A stretch of 64,000 bases of DNA from the NCBI GenBank assembly GCA_024643545.1, contig JAHEMR010000036.1, positions 1-64,000 on the forward strand, in the 5' to 3' direction. The DNA is from Crocinitomicaceae bacterium (GTDB taxonomy: Bacteria; Bacteroidota; Bacteroidia; Flavobacteriales_D; Crocinitomicaceae). Below, one piece after another: positions 8,007 to 15,520 of this stretch (positions are counted from its first letter, which is position 1; every line of letters starts with the position of its first letter). The position numbers were made by a program, and so were the translations under genes. The notes under the pieces are model-generated. The model was given only the letters and a program-made list of their open reading frames with translations. It made no database searches and was not told where the DNA came from.

Positions 8007-9014
8007 ATGAAAAAAGCATTCCACCTAGTCCTATTTTGCCTTTGTCAGCAAATCACCTTTGGACAACCCCCTTCAAGTTACATTGAGAACCTAGAAAGTA
8101 ACGAACTCAAAGGAAAAGTTAGAAAAGTATCAACAAGCTCCTTTAAAGCAAAAAAAGTCAATGGGATCATTGAAAAAGCGGGCAAAGGTTGGCAATATAC
8201 TTGGGAAAATGACGAGGAGTTGATCTTTGATACGCTTGGACTACTACGACTCAGAAAAGTGAATAAAAACGGGACATTTAGTCGCTGTTATGCCATCAAA
8301 TTGGACGCAAATAAAAGAGTTGTTCAACTGAAGGATTTCAATCACACCACCTACTTTACATACGATTCCTTCAATCACATCAGTTCAAGTAGAGTGCTCA
8401 ATGAATGGGGCTTTCAATTCGAATCCCACAAGTACTATTACGACAAGAAAAATAAACTGATCAAAGAAGAGGAATTTGATTCCGATGAACTGATTTGCAT
8501 TAAACTCTATTCATATGACGCCTTTAACAAGCTGATCAAAACCATTACGTTAATGGAAAATGATGCAGATGTTGAAATGAACGCATATGATAAGCAACAT
8601 CAATTAATCAAAACTGAATGGATAAATAGCGAAGATGGGAAGATTGAATCTACCACCTATCAATATGCGAACAATCTGAAAACAAAGGAACACAACTGTG
8701 ACTTTGAAGACGGCGTAGTCATTGCGTCAATCTATAGCTTTTACAAGAATGGAAATGAAATAAAGTACACAGAAACAGATGAAGATGGCGAGATTATTGC
8801 AATTGTGCACAAACAATACGAATATGATGATCAGGGGAATTGGATTAAAATGACCATCGACGATAATGGGAATTACTTCATTGTCGAGCGAACTATTTCT
8901 TATTTTGAACACAAAGAACCAGTCAATCATTACAAGACTTACCTCTTCCTTTCGCTCCTGTTTCTAGGAGGTCTTGTCTTAATTGGGGTATGGTATAAAA
9001 AAAGGAGGAAATGA
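8007..9014 (+). CDS. Exported YD-repeat-like protein with C-terminal membrane anchor
   Basis: The 335-residue protein has a signal peptide (cleavage near ITFG/Q) and a body of imperfect repeats such as YYYDKKNKLIKEEEFD, YSYDAFNKLIKTITL and YEYDDQGNWIKMTIDDNG. These have the 'Y.YD..nnl......d.dG' rhythm of YD/RHS-type or MORN-like beta repeats. A hydrophobic helix at about 311-328 is followed by KKRRK, so the protein is probably held in the inner membrane with its repeats in the periplasm. Its stop overlaps the start of the HNH nuclease gene by 4 bp (ATGA), which argues for translational coupling. The function is unknown. Confidence 0.7.
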   Translation: MKKAFHLVLFCLCQQITFGQPPSSYIENLESNELKGKVRKVSTSSFKAKKVNGIIEKAGKGWQYTWENDEELIFDTLGLLRLRKVNKNGTFSRCYAIKLDANKRVVQLKDFNHTTYFTYDSFNHISSSRVLNEWGFQFESHKYYYDKKNKLIKEEEFDSDELICIKLYSYDAFNKLIKTITLMENDADVEMNAYDKQHQLIKTEWINSEDGKIESTTYQYANNLKTKEHNCDFEDGVVIASIYSFYKNGNEIKYTETDEDGEIIAIVHKQYEYDDQGNWIKMTIDDNGNYFIVERTISYFEHKEPVNHYKTYLFLSLLFLGGLVLIGVWYKKRRK

Positions 9015-9427
9015 AAATGAAAAAAATACACTTATTCCTCGCATTCCTAATCATCAATATTTCCGCCTTTTCACAAAGTCGGTATATCTCTGAAACGACC
9101 AAAAAAATCGTCTTTACGCGCGACGGAGGCTCCTGTAATTGTTGTGGGAGTTCTTCCAATCTCGAATACGACCACATCACTCCCTTTTCGTGTGGTGGAA
9201 GCAGTGAAGCGTCGAACATTCAACTGCTGTGCATGTCCTGTAACCGCAGTAAATCGAACAGCTGTACCTGTAAAATACACGATCGAACGGTTGGAACCAA
9301 TTGCTGTGATGGTGGCTCGACAAAACAACCAACTACTGCGGCAAGGCAATGCACTGGAACGACTCAAAAAGGAGCGAGGTGCAAAAACAAAACAACCAAT
9401 TCCAGCGGACGTTGTTACCTGCATTAA
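9011..9427 (+). CDS. Exported HNH endonuclease with C-terminal zinc-binding motif
   Basis: The 138-residue product starts with a signal peptide ending near NISAFSQ, followed by an HNH nuclease domain. This has a CNCC knuckle, the catalytic LEYDHITPFSCGG, and N..LLC.SCNRSKS. The last 27 residues carry QCTGTTQKGARCKNKT and GRCYLH, a Cys/His pattern found in small zinc-binding add-on domains. HNH enzymes cut DNA using a metal ion; an exported one would act in the periplasm or outside the cell. The start overlaps the upstream repeat-protein gene by 4 bp. A second ATG at 9017 is equally possible. Confidence 0.78.
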   Translation: MKMKKIHLFLAFLIINISAFSQSRYISETTKKIVFTRDGGSCNCCGSSSNLEYDHITPFSCGGSSEASNIQLLCMSCNRSKSNSCTCKIHDRTVGTNCCDGGSTKQPTTAARQCTGTTQKGARCKNKTTNSSGRCYLH

Positions 9428-9448
9428 CGTTTAAACGCACCTAATCTC

Positions 9449-9688
9449 ATGAAAAAGACCATTTTATTTGCCATTGATTTAAATACAAAAGAAGTCATCG
9501 TTTCCGCATCGGAAAAAGGAAGTAAGGACATTACGTTCGTTGAACGGATACCTCAAAGTCAAAATGAATTACTGTTCGATGCCGTTTCTTCCATGACTAA
9601 GTTGACCACATCTCCGAAATTTGATTTAGCATTATTTAAAGCGATGGATAAGGTCTGTCAACTAATCTACGCTAAACACACAGCCTAA
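9449..9688 (+). CDS. Small protein of unknown function
   Basis: The 79-residue product has no signal peptide or membrane helix. It begins MKKTILFAIDLNTKEVIVSA, which looks like a beta-hairpin, and ends in a helical half. It lies 21 bp after the HNH nuclease on the same strand and is probably co-transcribed. A role as partner or inhibitor of the nuclease is possible but not supported beyond position. Confidence 0.5.
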   Translation: MKKTILFAIDLNTKEVIVSASEKGSKDITFVERIPQSQNELLFDAVSSMTKLTTSPKFDLALFKAMDKVCQLIYAKHTA

Positions 9689-9725
9689 GTTCCGACACAG
9701 TAAAGCGAGGTCAAACGAAAACCGG

Positions 9726-9773
9726 ACATCGGAAAACGGAAAACGATAACGAACATCGAAAAACGGAAAACGA
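9726..9773. repeat. Imperfect tandem repeat, 21-bp core x2
   Basis: ACATCGGAAAACGGAAAACG (9726-9745) is repeated with one change at 9753-9772 (second copy ACATCGAAAAACGGAAAACG). It lies in the gap between the small gene at 9449 and the glycosyltransferase. No function is evident. Confidence 0.6.
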
Positions 9774-9794
9774 ACACCTAACCAAACATTTACC

Positions 9795-9802
9795 TATCTT
9801 TG
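9795..9802 (+). promoter_or_regulatory. -7 box TATCTTTG before the glycosyltransferase pair
   Basis: This is a full match to the Bacteroidota -7 consensus TAnnTTTG, 26 bp before the ATG at 9829. I see no clear TTTG box at the usual 19-21 bp upstream. Confidence 0.4.
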
Positions 9803-9828
9803 CGCCGCAACCACTAGACCAAGCACTT

Positions 9829-10479
9829 ATGTTAAAGCAAGTAAAAATATCCGTTCTAATGGCTGTTTTTAATACCGATTTCTCTTACATCAAAAGAGCA
9901 ATCGACTCCGTTTTAAATCAGGATTTTCAAGATTTTGAACTGCTCATCATCGATGACGGTAGTACACAAAATAACCGCGAGGCCTTGATGCAATATGTGG
10001 AACAACACGAGAACAAGATAATTTACATCCGTCATAGCAATCGCGGACAGTCTGCGTCCATCAACCGCGGCGTACTTTACAGCATGGGCGACTACATTAC
10101 CATCCTGGATAGTGACGATCAATACAAACCAAATCATTTAACGGAGTGCTTGAAGGAAGTTGAAAACGTAGATTTGATTTGCTCCACTACCGAAACAATC
10201 GTCGATACCGCAGAAGATTACTACGTTCCAGACAAAAATGACCAAACGAAACTCATTCATTTAGACGAGGTCATCCTTTTCGGTACCTTGTTCGGAATAA
10301 AAAAAGTGTTCACGAGCATCGATTTTAGAAATGGATTCGCTGCGGATGCCGATTTTTACGAAAAAGCTGGGACTCAATTTCGCGTGAAGAAAGCAGACTT
10401 AAGAACCTACATCTATCACCGAAACATGCCTAACAGCATTTGCTCGACCATCAAGAAAGCCAACTTAGTTAACTGTTAA
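9829..10479 (+). CDS. Family 2 glycosyltransferase
   Basis: The 216-residue protein has the GT-A start VKISVLMAVFNTDFSYIKRA, the nucleotide-binding ELLIIDDGSTQNN, and the metal-binding YITILDSDD (DxD) at about residues 87-95. It should transfer a sugar from a nucleotide-sugar donor; the acceptor is unknown. It is shorter than most family members, ending soon after the acceptor-side region. It is followed with a 3-bp gap by a second putative glycosyltransferase, and the pair may decorate a surface glycan or glycoprotein. Confidence 0.85.
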   Translation: MLKQVKISVLMAVFNTDFSYIKRAIDSVLNQDFQDFELLIIDDGSTQNNREALMQYVEQHENKIIYIRHSNRGQSASINRGVLYSMGDYITILDSDDQYKPNHLTECLKEVENVDLICSTTETIVDTAEDYYVPDKNDQTKLIHLDEVILFGTLFGIKKVFTSIDFRNGFAADADFYEKAGTQFRVKKADLRTYIYHRNMPNSICSTIKKANLVNC

Positions 10480-10482
10480 TTG

Positions 10483-11253
10483 ATGACTTTTTCGGATACT
10501 AAAGGGATGTCATCAGACAGAAATCTGATCATGGCCTGTCACATTTCAGGAGTGTTCGACGTAAATCGGAATGAAACCCTTAACGATGACAACTATGAAT
10601 TGGTGCGTGAATGGGCAGAATCCATCGCAAAGCAAAAACTACACGGAATCATTTTTCACAACAACTTCAGCGCGGAAACCTGCCTGAAACACGAAAATGA
10701 ATTCATTTCTTTTATTCGCGTCAACTACAACCCCGCATTCAATCCAAACGTATTTCGGTATTTTGTTTACCGTGATTTTCTCGAGCTCAACATGCAACGG
10801 TTTGACAATCTTTTCGTGACGGATGTTTCTGATGTTACACTAATGAAGAATCCATTTACAGATCCCTTTTTCATTGAAAATCCAAGCGCTCTTTTTTGTG
10901 GGGATGAGCCCAAAATACTGAACAATGATTGGATGAACGATCATTCGACGCATTTACGCAAAAACATCACAGATTATGCAGATTACGAACAGACGTTCGC
11001 AGATGCAACACTCTTAAACTGCGGAATCATCGGTGGAAAATCGCCTTTATTCTTCGAGTTTATTCAACAGTTGTGCGAAATTCACCTAAAAGGAAACAGC
11101 GACAACAAAACCGCCTTTACCGGGGACATGGGTGCTTTCAATTATGTAGCGAGAACCCGATTTAACGAAAGCATCAAGCACGGAACGCCGGTGAATACGG
11201 TTTTCAAAGCATACGAAAACGACCGTAAAGATTGTTGGTTTAAGCATAAATAG
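10483..11253 (+). CDS. Putative GT-A-fold glycosyltransferase
   Basis: I use the ATG at 10483 (a TTG at 10480 is in frame; ATG 10507 is also possible). The product has about 256 residues and no membrane helix. The central stretch FRYFVYRDFLE, then FVTDVSDVTLMKNPF, then LLNCGIIGGK and GDMGAFNYV, resembles the order seen in nucleotide-diphospho-sugar transferases of the GT8/DUF-type GT-A groups. In those, DxxD binds the metal and 'NxGvigG' lies by the acceptor. The assignment is by motif feel only. Its neighbour, a GT2 enzyme, supports a glycan role. Confidence 0.5.
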   Translation: MTFSDTKGMSSDRNLIMACHISGVFDVNRNETLNDDNYELVREWAESIAKQKLHGIIFHNNFSAETCLKHENEFISFIRVNYNPAFNPNVFRYFVYRDFLELNMQRFDNLFVTDVSDVTLMKNPFTDPFFIENPSALFCGDEPKILNNDWMNDHSTHLRKNITDYADYEQTFADATLLNCGIIGGKSPLFFEFIQQLCEIHLKGNSDNKTAFTGDMGAFNYVARTRFNESIKHGTPVNTVFKAYENDRKDCWFKHK

Positions 11254-11387
11254 CATTAGCAAGCTTCGATCTTAGGTGAATAGGCGACAATCCAATATAC
11301 TCTTCTATAAAATAAATACGAAGCATTTTCGTTTCTTTTTTGGACCAATGGATCCCATAGATTCAGTCAATCGTTGATAAAAATTGA

Positions 11388-11420
11388 TTTACACGTAATT
11401 ATTTTTTATTTTTACACGTA
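11388..11420. promoter_or_regulatory. Direct repeats TTTACACGTA upstream of the antitoxin gene
   Basis: TTTACACGTA occurs at 11388-11397 and again at 11411-11420, 23 bp apart, with the second copy ending 6 bp before the antitoxin ATG. Repeats about two helical turns apart next to a toxin-antitoxin start suit autoregulation by the antitoxin (inference). Confidence 0.45.
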
Positions 11421-11425
11421 TAATT

Positions 11426-11680
11426 ATGATGATGAACACAAAACTCACCTTAAATCTGAATGCCGAGATTATTAACGAGGCTAAAACCTATGCGAAAAAT
11501 CATCAGGTCAGTTTGTCTAAATTGATTGAAAACTACTTGAATTCCTTGATTTCTGAAAAAAGGAATGAGGAGCTTCAAATCTCTGATTTTGTAAAGAGTA
11601 TGTCCACCAGAACAAAACTCCCAATGGATGTTGATTTCAAAAAAGACCGTTTAAACTACCTAGAAGAGAAATACAAATGA
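11426..11680 (+). CDS. Antitoxin of a type II toxin-antitoxin pair (DUF6364-like)
   Basis: The 84-residue protein starts with a basic strand and helix pattern, TKLTLNLNAEIINEAKTYAK, followed by VSLSKLIENYLNSLI. This is the ribbon-helix-helix-type DNA-binding fold of many antitoxins. The C-terminal half (DVDFKKDRLNYLEEKYK) is polar and would wrap the toxin. Three consecutive ATG codons (11426, 11429, 11432) can serve as start. Its end overlaps the PIN toxin by 4 bp (ATGA). Confidence 0.82.
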   Translation: MMMNTKLTLNLNAEIINEAKTYAKNHQVSLSKLIENYLNSLISEKRNEELQISDFVKSMSTRTKLPMDVDFKKDRLNYLEEKYK

Positions 11681-12084
11681 GCAGGTTATTTTTGGATACC
11701 AATGTTATTTTAGATTTGTTGGCACATCGAGAACCACATTTTGATTCCATTGCTCGGCTCGCAACCTTAGCTGATCAAAAGAAACTCGTTTTGGTGAGCT
11801 CTCCCCTTTCTTTTACAACTGTTGATTTTATTTTGAATAAATATGAGTCCGAAGATTCGGTCCGCGCAAAACTTCGCAAGTTTAAAATCATTTGTGAAGT
11901 TGGTGAGGTCAACGAAGAAACAATTGAAAAAGGATTAAATTCTGCTTTTAAAGATTTTGAAGATGCCGTTCAATATTACAGCGCACTTCAAGCAAATTGT
12001 TCCGCAATCATTACGAGAAATGCAAAGGATTTCAAACATTCATCCATTCCAGTCATGACTGCGGAGGAGTACTTAAAAAGATAA
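11677..12084 (+). CDS. PIN-domain toxin (VapC-like ribonuclease)
   Basis: The 135-residue protein begins MSRLFLDTNVILDLLAHREP, with the first catalytic acid in LDTNV. A later acidic FKDFEDAVQYYSAL and the terminal ITRNAKDFKHSSIPV match the standard PIN layout: three to four acids around a Mg2+ site and a final 'TrN.kDF....i' strand. Such toxins cleave RNA and are held inactive by the antitoxin encoded directly upstream. The overlap of 4 bp and the shared length range make this a standard pair. Confidence 0.88.
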   Translation: MSRLFLDTNVILDLLAHREPHFDSIARLATLADQKKLVLVSSPLSFTTVDFILNKYESEDSVRAKLRKFKIICEVGEVNEETIEKGLNSAFKDFEDAVQYYSALQANCSAIITRNAKDFKHSSIPVMTAEEYLKR

Positions 12085-12115
12085 GGAAGCTGGTGCGATA
12101 ACAATTTCCAGTTCC

Positions 12116-12190
12116 TACTAATCAAATCTATTGGACGTAGTATTTTCTATTTGTATTCACACTTAGAAAAGAAGTCTAATTTGATTAGTA
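12116..12190. repeat. 12-bp inverted repeat flanking a 51-bp loop
   Basis: TACTAATCAAAT (12116-12127) is the exact reverse complement of ATTTGATTAGTA (12179-12190). The right arm runs into the TAGTACATGTTCTA palindrome. It could form a long hairpin in RNA or mark paired binding sites. The whole 240-bp gap 12085-12324 holds no gene that I can see. Confidence 0.5.
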
Positions 12191-12199
12191 CATGTTCTA
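12186..12199. promoter_or_regulatory. Near-palindrome TAGTACATGTTCTA, second copy
   Basis: It is identical to the element at 185-198, including flanking bases (18 bp in all). It lies 125 bp before the T9SS type B gene at 12325. Confidence 0.45.
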
Positions 12200-12324
12200 A
12201 AATTTAGATCTATTATTTAAAGAACATTATCAATTACATACATTTGAATTGTCTTCAAAAAGTCCGTAATATTGTTTATGTTTATATTGAATTGTTGGTT
12301 TCTTTATAACATTGATGTGCCCAT

Positions 12325-13284
12325 ATGAAATTAGTTCATTTCCTTCCATTTCTTTTCTACTTAAATACATTCAGTCAAAATTTAATGATAAACGGCGATT
12401 TTGAGATTTTGGACTCTTGTCCAGATATTTGTTGTAGCGTTTTTGGGTTGAACACGTGGAGATATTGTAATGATAGTCCATTTGGAATTGAAGTTTGTAC
12501 CCCTTGTAATAATTATAGCTTTGCCGATCAGATTCAAACACCGAAATCAGGTCAAACTTTTATTGGAATGTACACAGAAGGTCTTTCTTACAATTGGTGG
12601 GAACCACAACAGACTTGGCATTGGGAAAATGGAGGTGAATATTTGGAGGGAAAAATCTCACAAACATTGAAAGAAGATAGTCTTTACAAGGTGTCTTATA
12701 GCATTAATTTAAGTGATTTATCTTATTTCACTGATCCTTATTTTGGCTTTGCATTTTATGAAAATCAGAATTCATTTCCTTGGGATGAAAAACCAGTGAA
12801 TCCAGATGCTTTTCGCTTGAATTTTGAGTTGAATGATACAGCGAATTGGGTAGATGTCGTTGAGTATTATTATGGTAAGGGCTTCGAAAACTATATCATG
12901 TTTGGAAGGTATTTATATGACCCATCAGAAGCCGATGACGAATTCAAAAGTATAGTTCCAAATTCCTTGATCTGGGATACCTTAACATACTATCATTTAG
13001 ATGATGTTAAAATTATACCAACTCATTTTGTTGTTCCAAATGTTATTACAGTGAATAATGATCATATCAACGATGGTTTTAGTTTGGAGTTTTTACACAA
13101 AGAAAACCTTGAATTCATTGTATTGAATCGTTGGGGAAATGTCATCTTTGAGTCAAAAGATGAAACCTATTTTCCGAATGAAAATGTCATGAATCAAATA
13201 TCCGGCGATGTTACACTGTTTTACATCTTAAAATCAGATAAAAAAATACTTAAACAAGATTTTATATACGTTATAAAAGAATAG
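12325..13284 (+). CDS. Exported protein with T9SS type B (gliding-associated) sorting end
   Basis: The 319-residue product has a signal peptide ending near LNTFSQ, then NLMINGDFE, the usual opening of a carbohydrate-binding-like jelly-roll in Bacteroidota secreted proteins. Several cysteines (CPDICC, CTPC) follow. The end, with FVVPNVITVNNDHINDGF and then FIVLNRWGNVIFES, is the pattern of the CHU_C/gliding-motility C-terminal (type B) sorting domain. This fits export by T9SS and cell-surface attachment. The sequence looks AT-rich compared with its neighbours by eye. Its stop codon lies in the stem of a terminator. Confidence 0.75.
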   Translation: MKLVHFLPFLFYLNTFSQNLMINGDFEILDSCPDICCSVFGLNTWRYCNDSPFGIEVCTPCNNYSFADQIQTPKSGQTFIGMYTEGLSYNWWEPQQTWHWENGGEYLEGKISQTLKEDSLYKVSYSINLSDLSYFTDPYFGFAFYENQNSFPWDEKPVNPDAFRLNFELNDTANWVDVVEYYYGKGFENYIMFGRYLYDPSEADDEFKSIVPNSLIWDTLTYYHLDDVKIIPTHFVVPNVITVNNDHINDGFSLEFLHKENLEFIVLNRWGNVIFESKDETYFPNENVMNQISGDVTLFYILKSDKKILKQDFIYVIKE

Positions 13285-13310
13285 TGAACCTTCTACTATT
13301 CTTTTTTTTA
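13276..13310 (+). terminator. Rho-independent terminator
   Basis: The stem AAAGAATAGT (13276-13285) pairs with ACTATTCTTT (13295-13304) over a 9-nt loop and is followed by a T run. The TAG stop of the gene at 12325 is inside the left arm. Confidence 0.75.
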
Positions 13311-13370
13311 GTATCTTTTTTGAAAACTGTTTTTCTTAATCCATCAGTTCATTTGAAAAAGTCCGTTTTC

Positions 13371-13859
13371 CTACTTCCCAAATCCAAAAGGAAGCAAATC
13401 TTTCACCGAATGAAGCACGATGGTGCGCTTGTCCTGATTCACTAAAATGACACGGATTTTTTTTGCTTGTCTGTTTTCTGTTTCCAACATGACTTGACGA
13501 CAAGATCCACACGGAGATAATAAAAATTCACTCGGCATCAAATCTCCTTTGGCTACAACACAAATCGTTTCAATCGATTCCGTTGGGTAATTTGCTCCCG
13601 CATAAAAGAGAGCTACGCGTTCTGCACAAAGTCCGGATGGGTATGCAATGTTCTCTTGATTGTTTCCCTTCAGTGTTAGTCCACTGGATAAGCGAACCGC
13701 TGCTCCAACCTTAAATTGACTATAGGGAGCATAGGCTAAATCCATCGCCTCATAGGCTAATTCAACCAAGTAAAGATCTGATTCGGCTAGATTTTCCCAA
13801 GTGGAATGAAGCTCATAATCAAAGTGAAAGGATTTTTGCATACAGCCTTCAACGTGCAT
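13371..13859 (-). CDS. cdd: Cytidine deaminase
   Basis: The 162-residue enzyme shows the zinc-dependent deaminase signature: NIAYPSGLCAERVALFYA with the catalytic Glu in CAER, and SPCGSCRQVM with two zinc cysteines. YAPYSQFKVGAAV is the usual substrate-side motif. It converts cytidine and deoxycytidine to uridine forms in pyrimidine salvage. The N-terminus is about 20 residues longer than the minimal form; Met7 (13841) is an alternative start. It is read away from the FKBP gene at 13955. Confidence 0.92.
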   Translation of the reverse strand: MHVEGCMQKSFHFDYELHSTWENLAESDLYLVELAYEAMDLAYAPYSQFKVGAAVRLSSGLTLKGNNQENIAYPSGLCAERVALFYAGANYPTESIETICVVAKGDLMPSEFLLSPCGSCRQVMLETENRQAKKIRVILVNQDKRTIVLHSVKDLLPFGFGK

Positions 13860-13954
13860 TTTATCATGTTGTTACAATTATTCGGGTATTCGCCGTTTTT
13901 TTTCAAAGATCTCCGACGCATTTTTCTTAACTTCGTGTCCTTAAAATCAATTAA

Positions 13955-14554
13955 ATGCAATCTTTAGAAGAAAAAGCGAGCTACGGTGTGGGAATGAGCA
14001 TCGGTGAGAGTTTGAAGAATCAACAACTTGAGCACATCAACGTCAACTTGATGATGCAAGCCATTCAGGCGGTTTTCAATGACGAAACTCCCGCTTTAAC
14101 TCCGGATGAAGCAAATATTTTCATTCAACAATACTTGGATGAGAAAAAAAATGCGGCATTTAGCGCAAACAAATCAGCAGGAGAAGCATTTTTAGCGGAA
14201 AACGCGAAAAAAGAAGGCATTCACCAAACCTTCTCGGGATTGCAATACGAGATTTTAACTGAAGGTGATGGCGCAAAACCTGGCGCATCAGACAACGTAA
14301 CTGTACATTACCATGGAACTTTAATCGATGGAACTGTTTTCGATAGTTCGATGTTACGTGGAACCCCAGCAACTTTTGGTGTTCACCAAGTAATCCCAGG
14401 ATGGACAGAAGCATTGCAACTAATGTCTGTTGGATCGAAATTCCGCCTGTACATTCCACAAGAATTATCTTACGGAGCAAATCCGCATCCCGGAGGTCCC
14501 ATCCAACCATTTAGTGCCCTTATTTTTGAAGTTGAACTTTTAAACATTAACTAA
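13955..14554 (+). CDS. FKBP-type peptidyl-prolyl isomerase (FKBP22/Mip-like, without signal peptide)
   Basis: The 199-residue protein has an N-terminal FKBP_N helical dimerisation part (residues 1-85, YGVGMSIGESLKNQQLEHI) and an FKBP catalytic domain. The latter has VTVHYHGTLIDGTVFDSS, VIPGWTEALQLM, and the ending YGANPHPGGPIQPFSALIFE. It speeds cis-trans turnover at prolines. No signal peptide is visible, so it is probably cytoplasmic. Its TAA shares one base with the ATG of the lipoprotein homologue downstream. Confidence 0.9.
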   Translation: MQSLEEKASYGVGMSIGESLKNQQLEHINVNLMMQAIQAVFNDETPALTPDEANIFIQQYLDEKKNAAFSANKSAGEAFLAENAKKEGIHQTFSGLQYEILTEGDGAKPGASDNVTVHYHGTLIDGTVFDSSMLRGTPATFGVHQVIPGWTEALQLMSVGSKFRLYIPQELSYGANPHPGGPIQPFSALIFEVELLNIN

Positions 14555-15489
14555 TGATACGTTATTCCCTATTTATTGCCTTATTCCTTATTCTTCAAGC
14601 ATGTGGAGGAGAAGAGAAAGTTGAATTGAAAACCATCAAACAGAAATACTCCTATGTACTTGGTGTAGAAATCGCCAAGCCTTTTGTTACCGAAAGTCCA
14701 TTTAATAAAATGGATAAAGAAAAGTTAGTGGAAGGATTTAAATGCAAAGTTGCTGACTCTGAATTTGAGGGGCTTTCTAAAACTGTTACAAAATGTATTG
14801 GTAAAACAGGAAAAGAATTCAATGAAAAATTCAATTCAGAAGGTTCATTAGCGGTTGGAAAGATTAACCGTCAACGTTTTGAAGGATACTTCAAGGACTT
14901 AGATGCCTTACCGTTGATTGACATCAAAATGGTTGAAAAAGGATTCTATGACGGACTAAATAAACTTGACATCGAAGTCTTGAAAAACGAAGACCGCAAG
15001 AAAATCATGGCTGCTTTTGAGGTAGAGATGAATAAAAAATATGCAAAAATCACTGAGCAGTTCAAAGCAGCGGGTGAAGGATTCCTGGCTATGAATAAAA
15101 CAAAACCAGGAATTATCACAACAGCAAGTGGACTTCAATACCAAGTGATTAAAACGGGGACAGGCGCACATCCGTCGGCAACTTCTACCGTAAAAGTTCA
15201 TTACCAAGGTAGTGTTCCAGAAGGTGGTATTTTTGATGGTTCCATTGGTAGAGAACCTGTTTCATTTGTTTTAAATCAAGTGATTCCAGGATGGACCGAA
15301 GGAATTCAATTAATGAATGTTGGATCGAAATACAAATTCTTCATTCCTCAAGAATTAGCTTACGGCGGAAATCCTCCACCAAACACCATCATCAAACCCT
15401 ATTCCCCACTTATTTTTGAGGTAGAATTAATCGCTATCGAAAAAAGTGAAACACCTGATTTAGGAATCGCCCCTCAAGGAGTTCGCTAA
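14554..15489 (+). CDS. FKBP-type peptidyl-prolyl isomerase lipoprotein
   Basis: The 311-residue product has a lipoprotein signal (FLILQAC, Cys17). A helical FKBP_N-like region of about 150 residues follows, then a complete FKBP domain (VKVHYQGSVPEGGIFDGS, VIPGWTEGIQLM, LAYGGNPPPNTIIKPYSPL). It is expected on the periplasmic face of a membrane, helping exported proteins fold. It overlaps the cytoplasmic-type paralogue by one base. This tandem of cytosolic and exported forms is probably an old duplication. Confidence 0.9.
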   Translation: MIRYSLFIALFLILQACGGEEKVELKTIKQKYSYVLGVEIAKPFVTESPFNKMDKEKLVEGFKCKVADSEFEGLSKTVTKCIGKTGKEFNEKFNSEGSLAVGKINRQRFEGYFKDLDALPLIDIKMVEKGFYDGLNKLDIEVLKNEDRKKIMAAFEVEMNKKYAKITEQFKAAGEGFLAMNKTKPGIITTASGLQYQVIKTGTGAHPSATSTVKVHYQGSVPEGGIFDGSIGREPVSFVLNQVIPGWTEGIQLMNVGSKYKFFIPQELAYGGNPPPNTIIKPYSPLIFEVELIAIEKSETPDLGIAPQGVR

Positions 15490-15496
15490 ATAATTG

Positions 15497-15504
15497 TATT
15501 TTTG
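15497..15504 (+). promoter_or_regulatory. -7 box TATTTTTG
   Basis: This is a full match to TAnnTTTG, 16 bp before the ATG of the lipoprotein gene at 15521. No clear upstream TTTG box is seen. Confidence 0.3.
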
Positions 15505-15520
15505 ATTCAAACACATTCAA

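Noticed and set aside
9071-9434. Open frames on both strands overlapping the HNH nuclease gene
   Set aside because: The HNH frame has signal peptide and catalytic motifs; the others are low-complexity Thr/Arg/Val shadows.
9726-9773. Possible CRISPR or attachment-site repeat
   Set aside because: Only two imperfect copies separated by 6 bp; no integrase or cas genes.
11426-12084. Toxin-antitoxin pair as sign of an integrated element
   Set aside because: No integrase, transposase, phage gene, tRNA-flanking direct repeat or conjugation gene nearby; I see only a lone pair.
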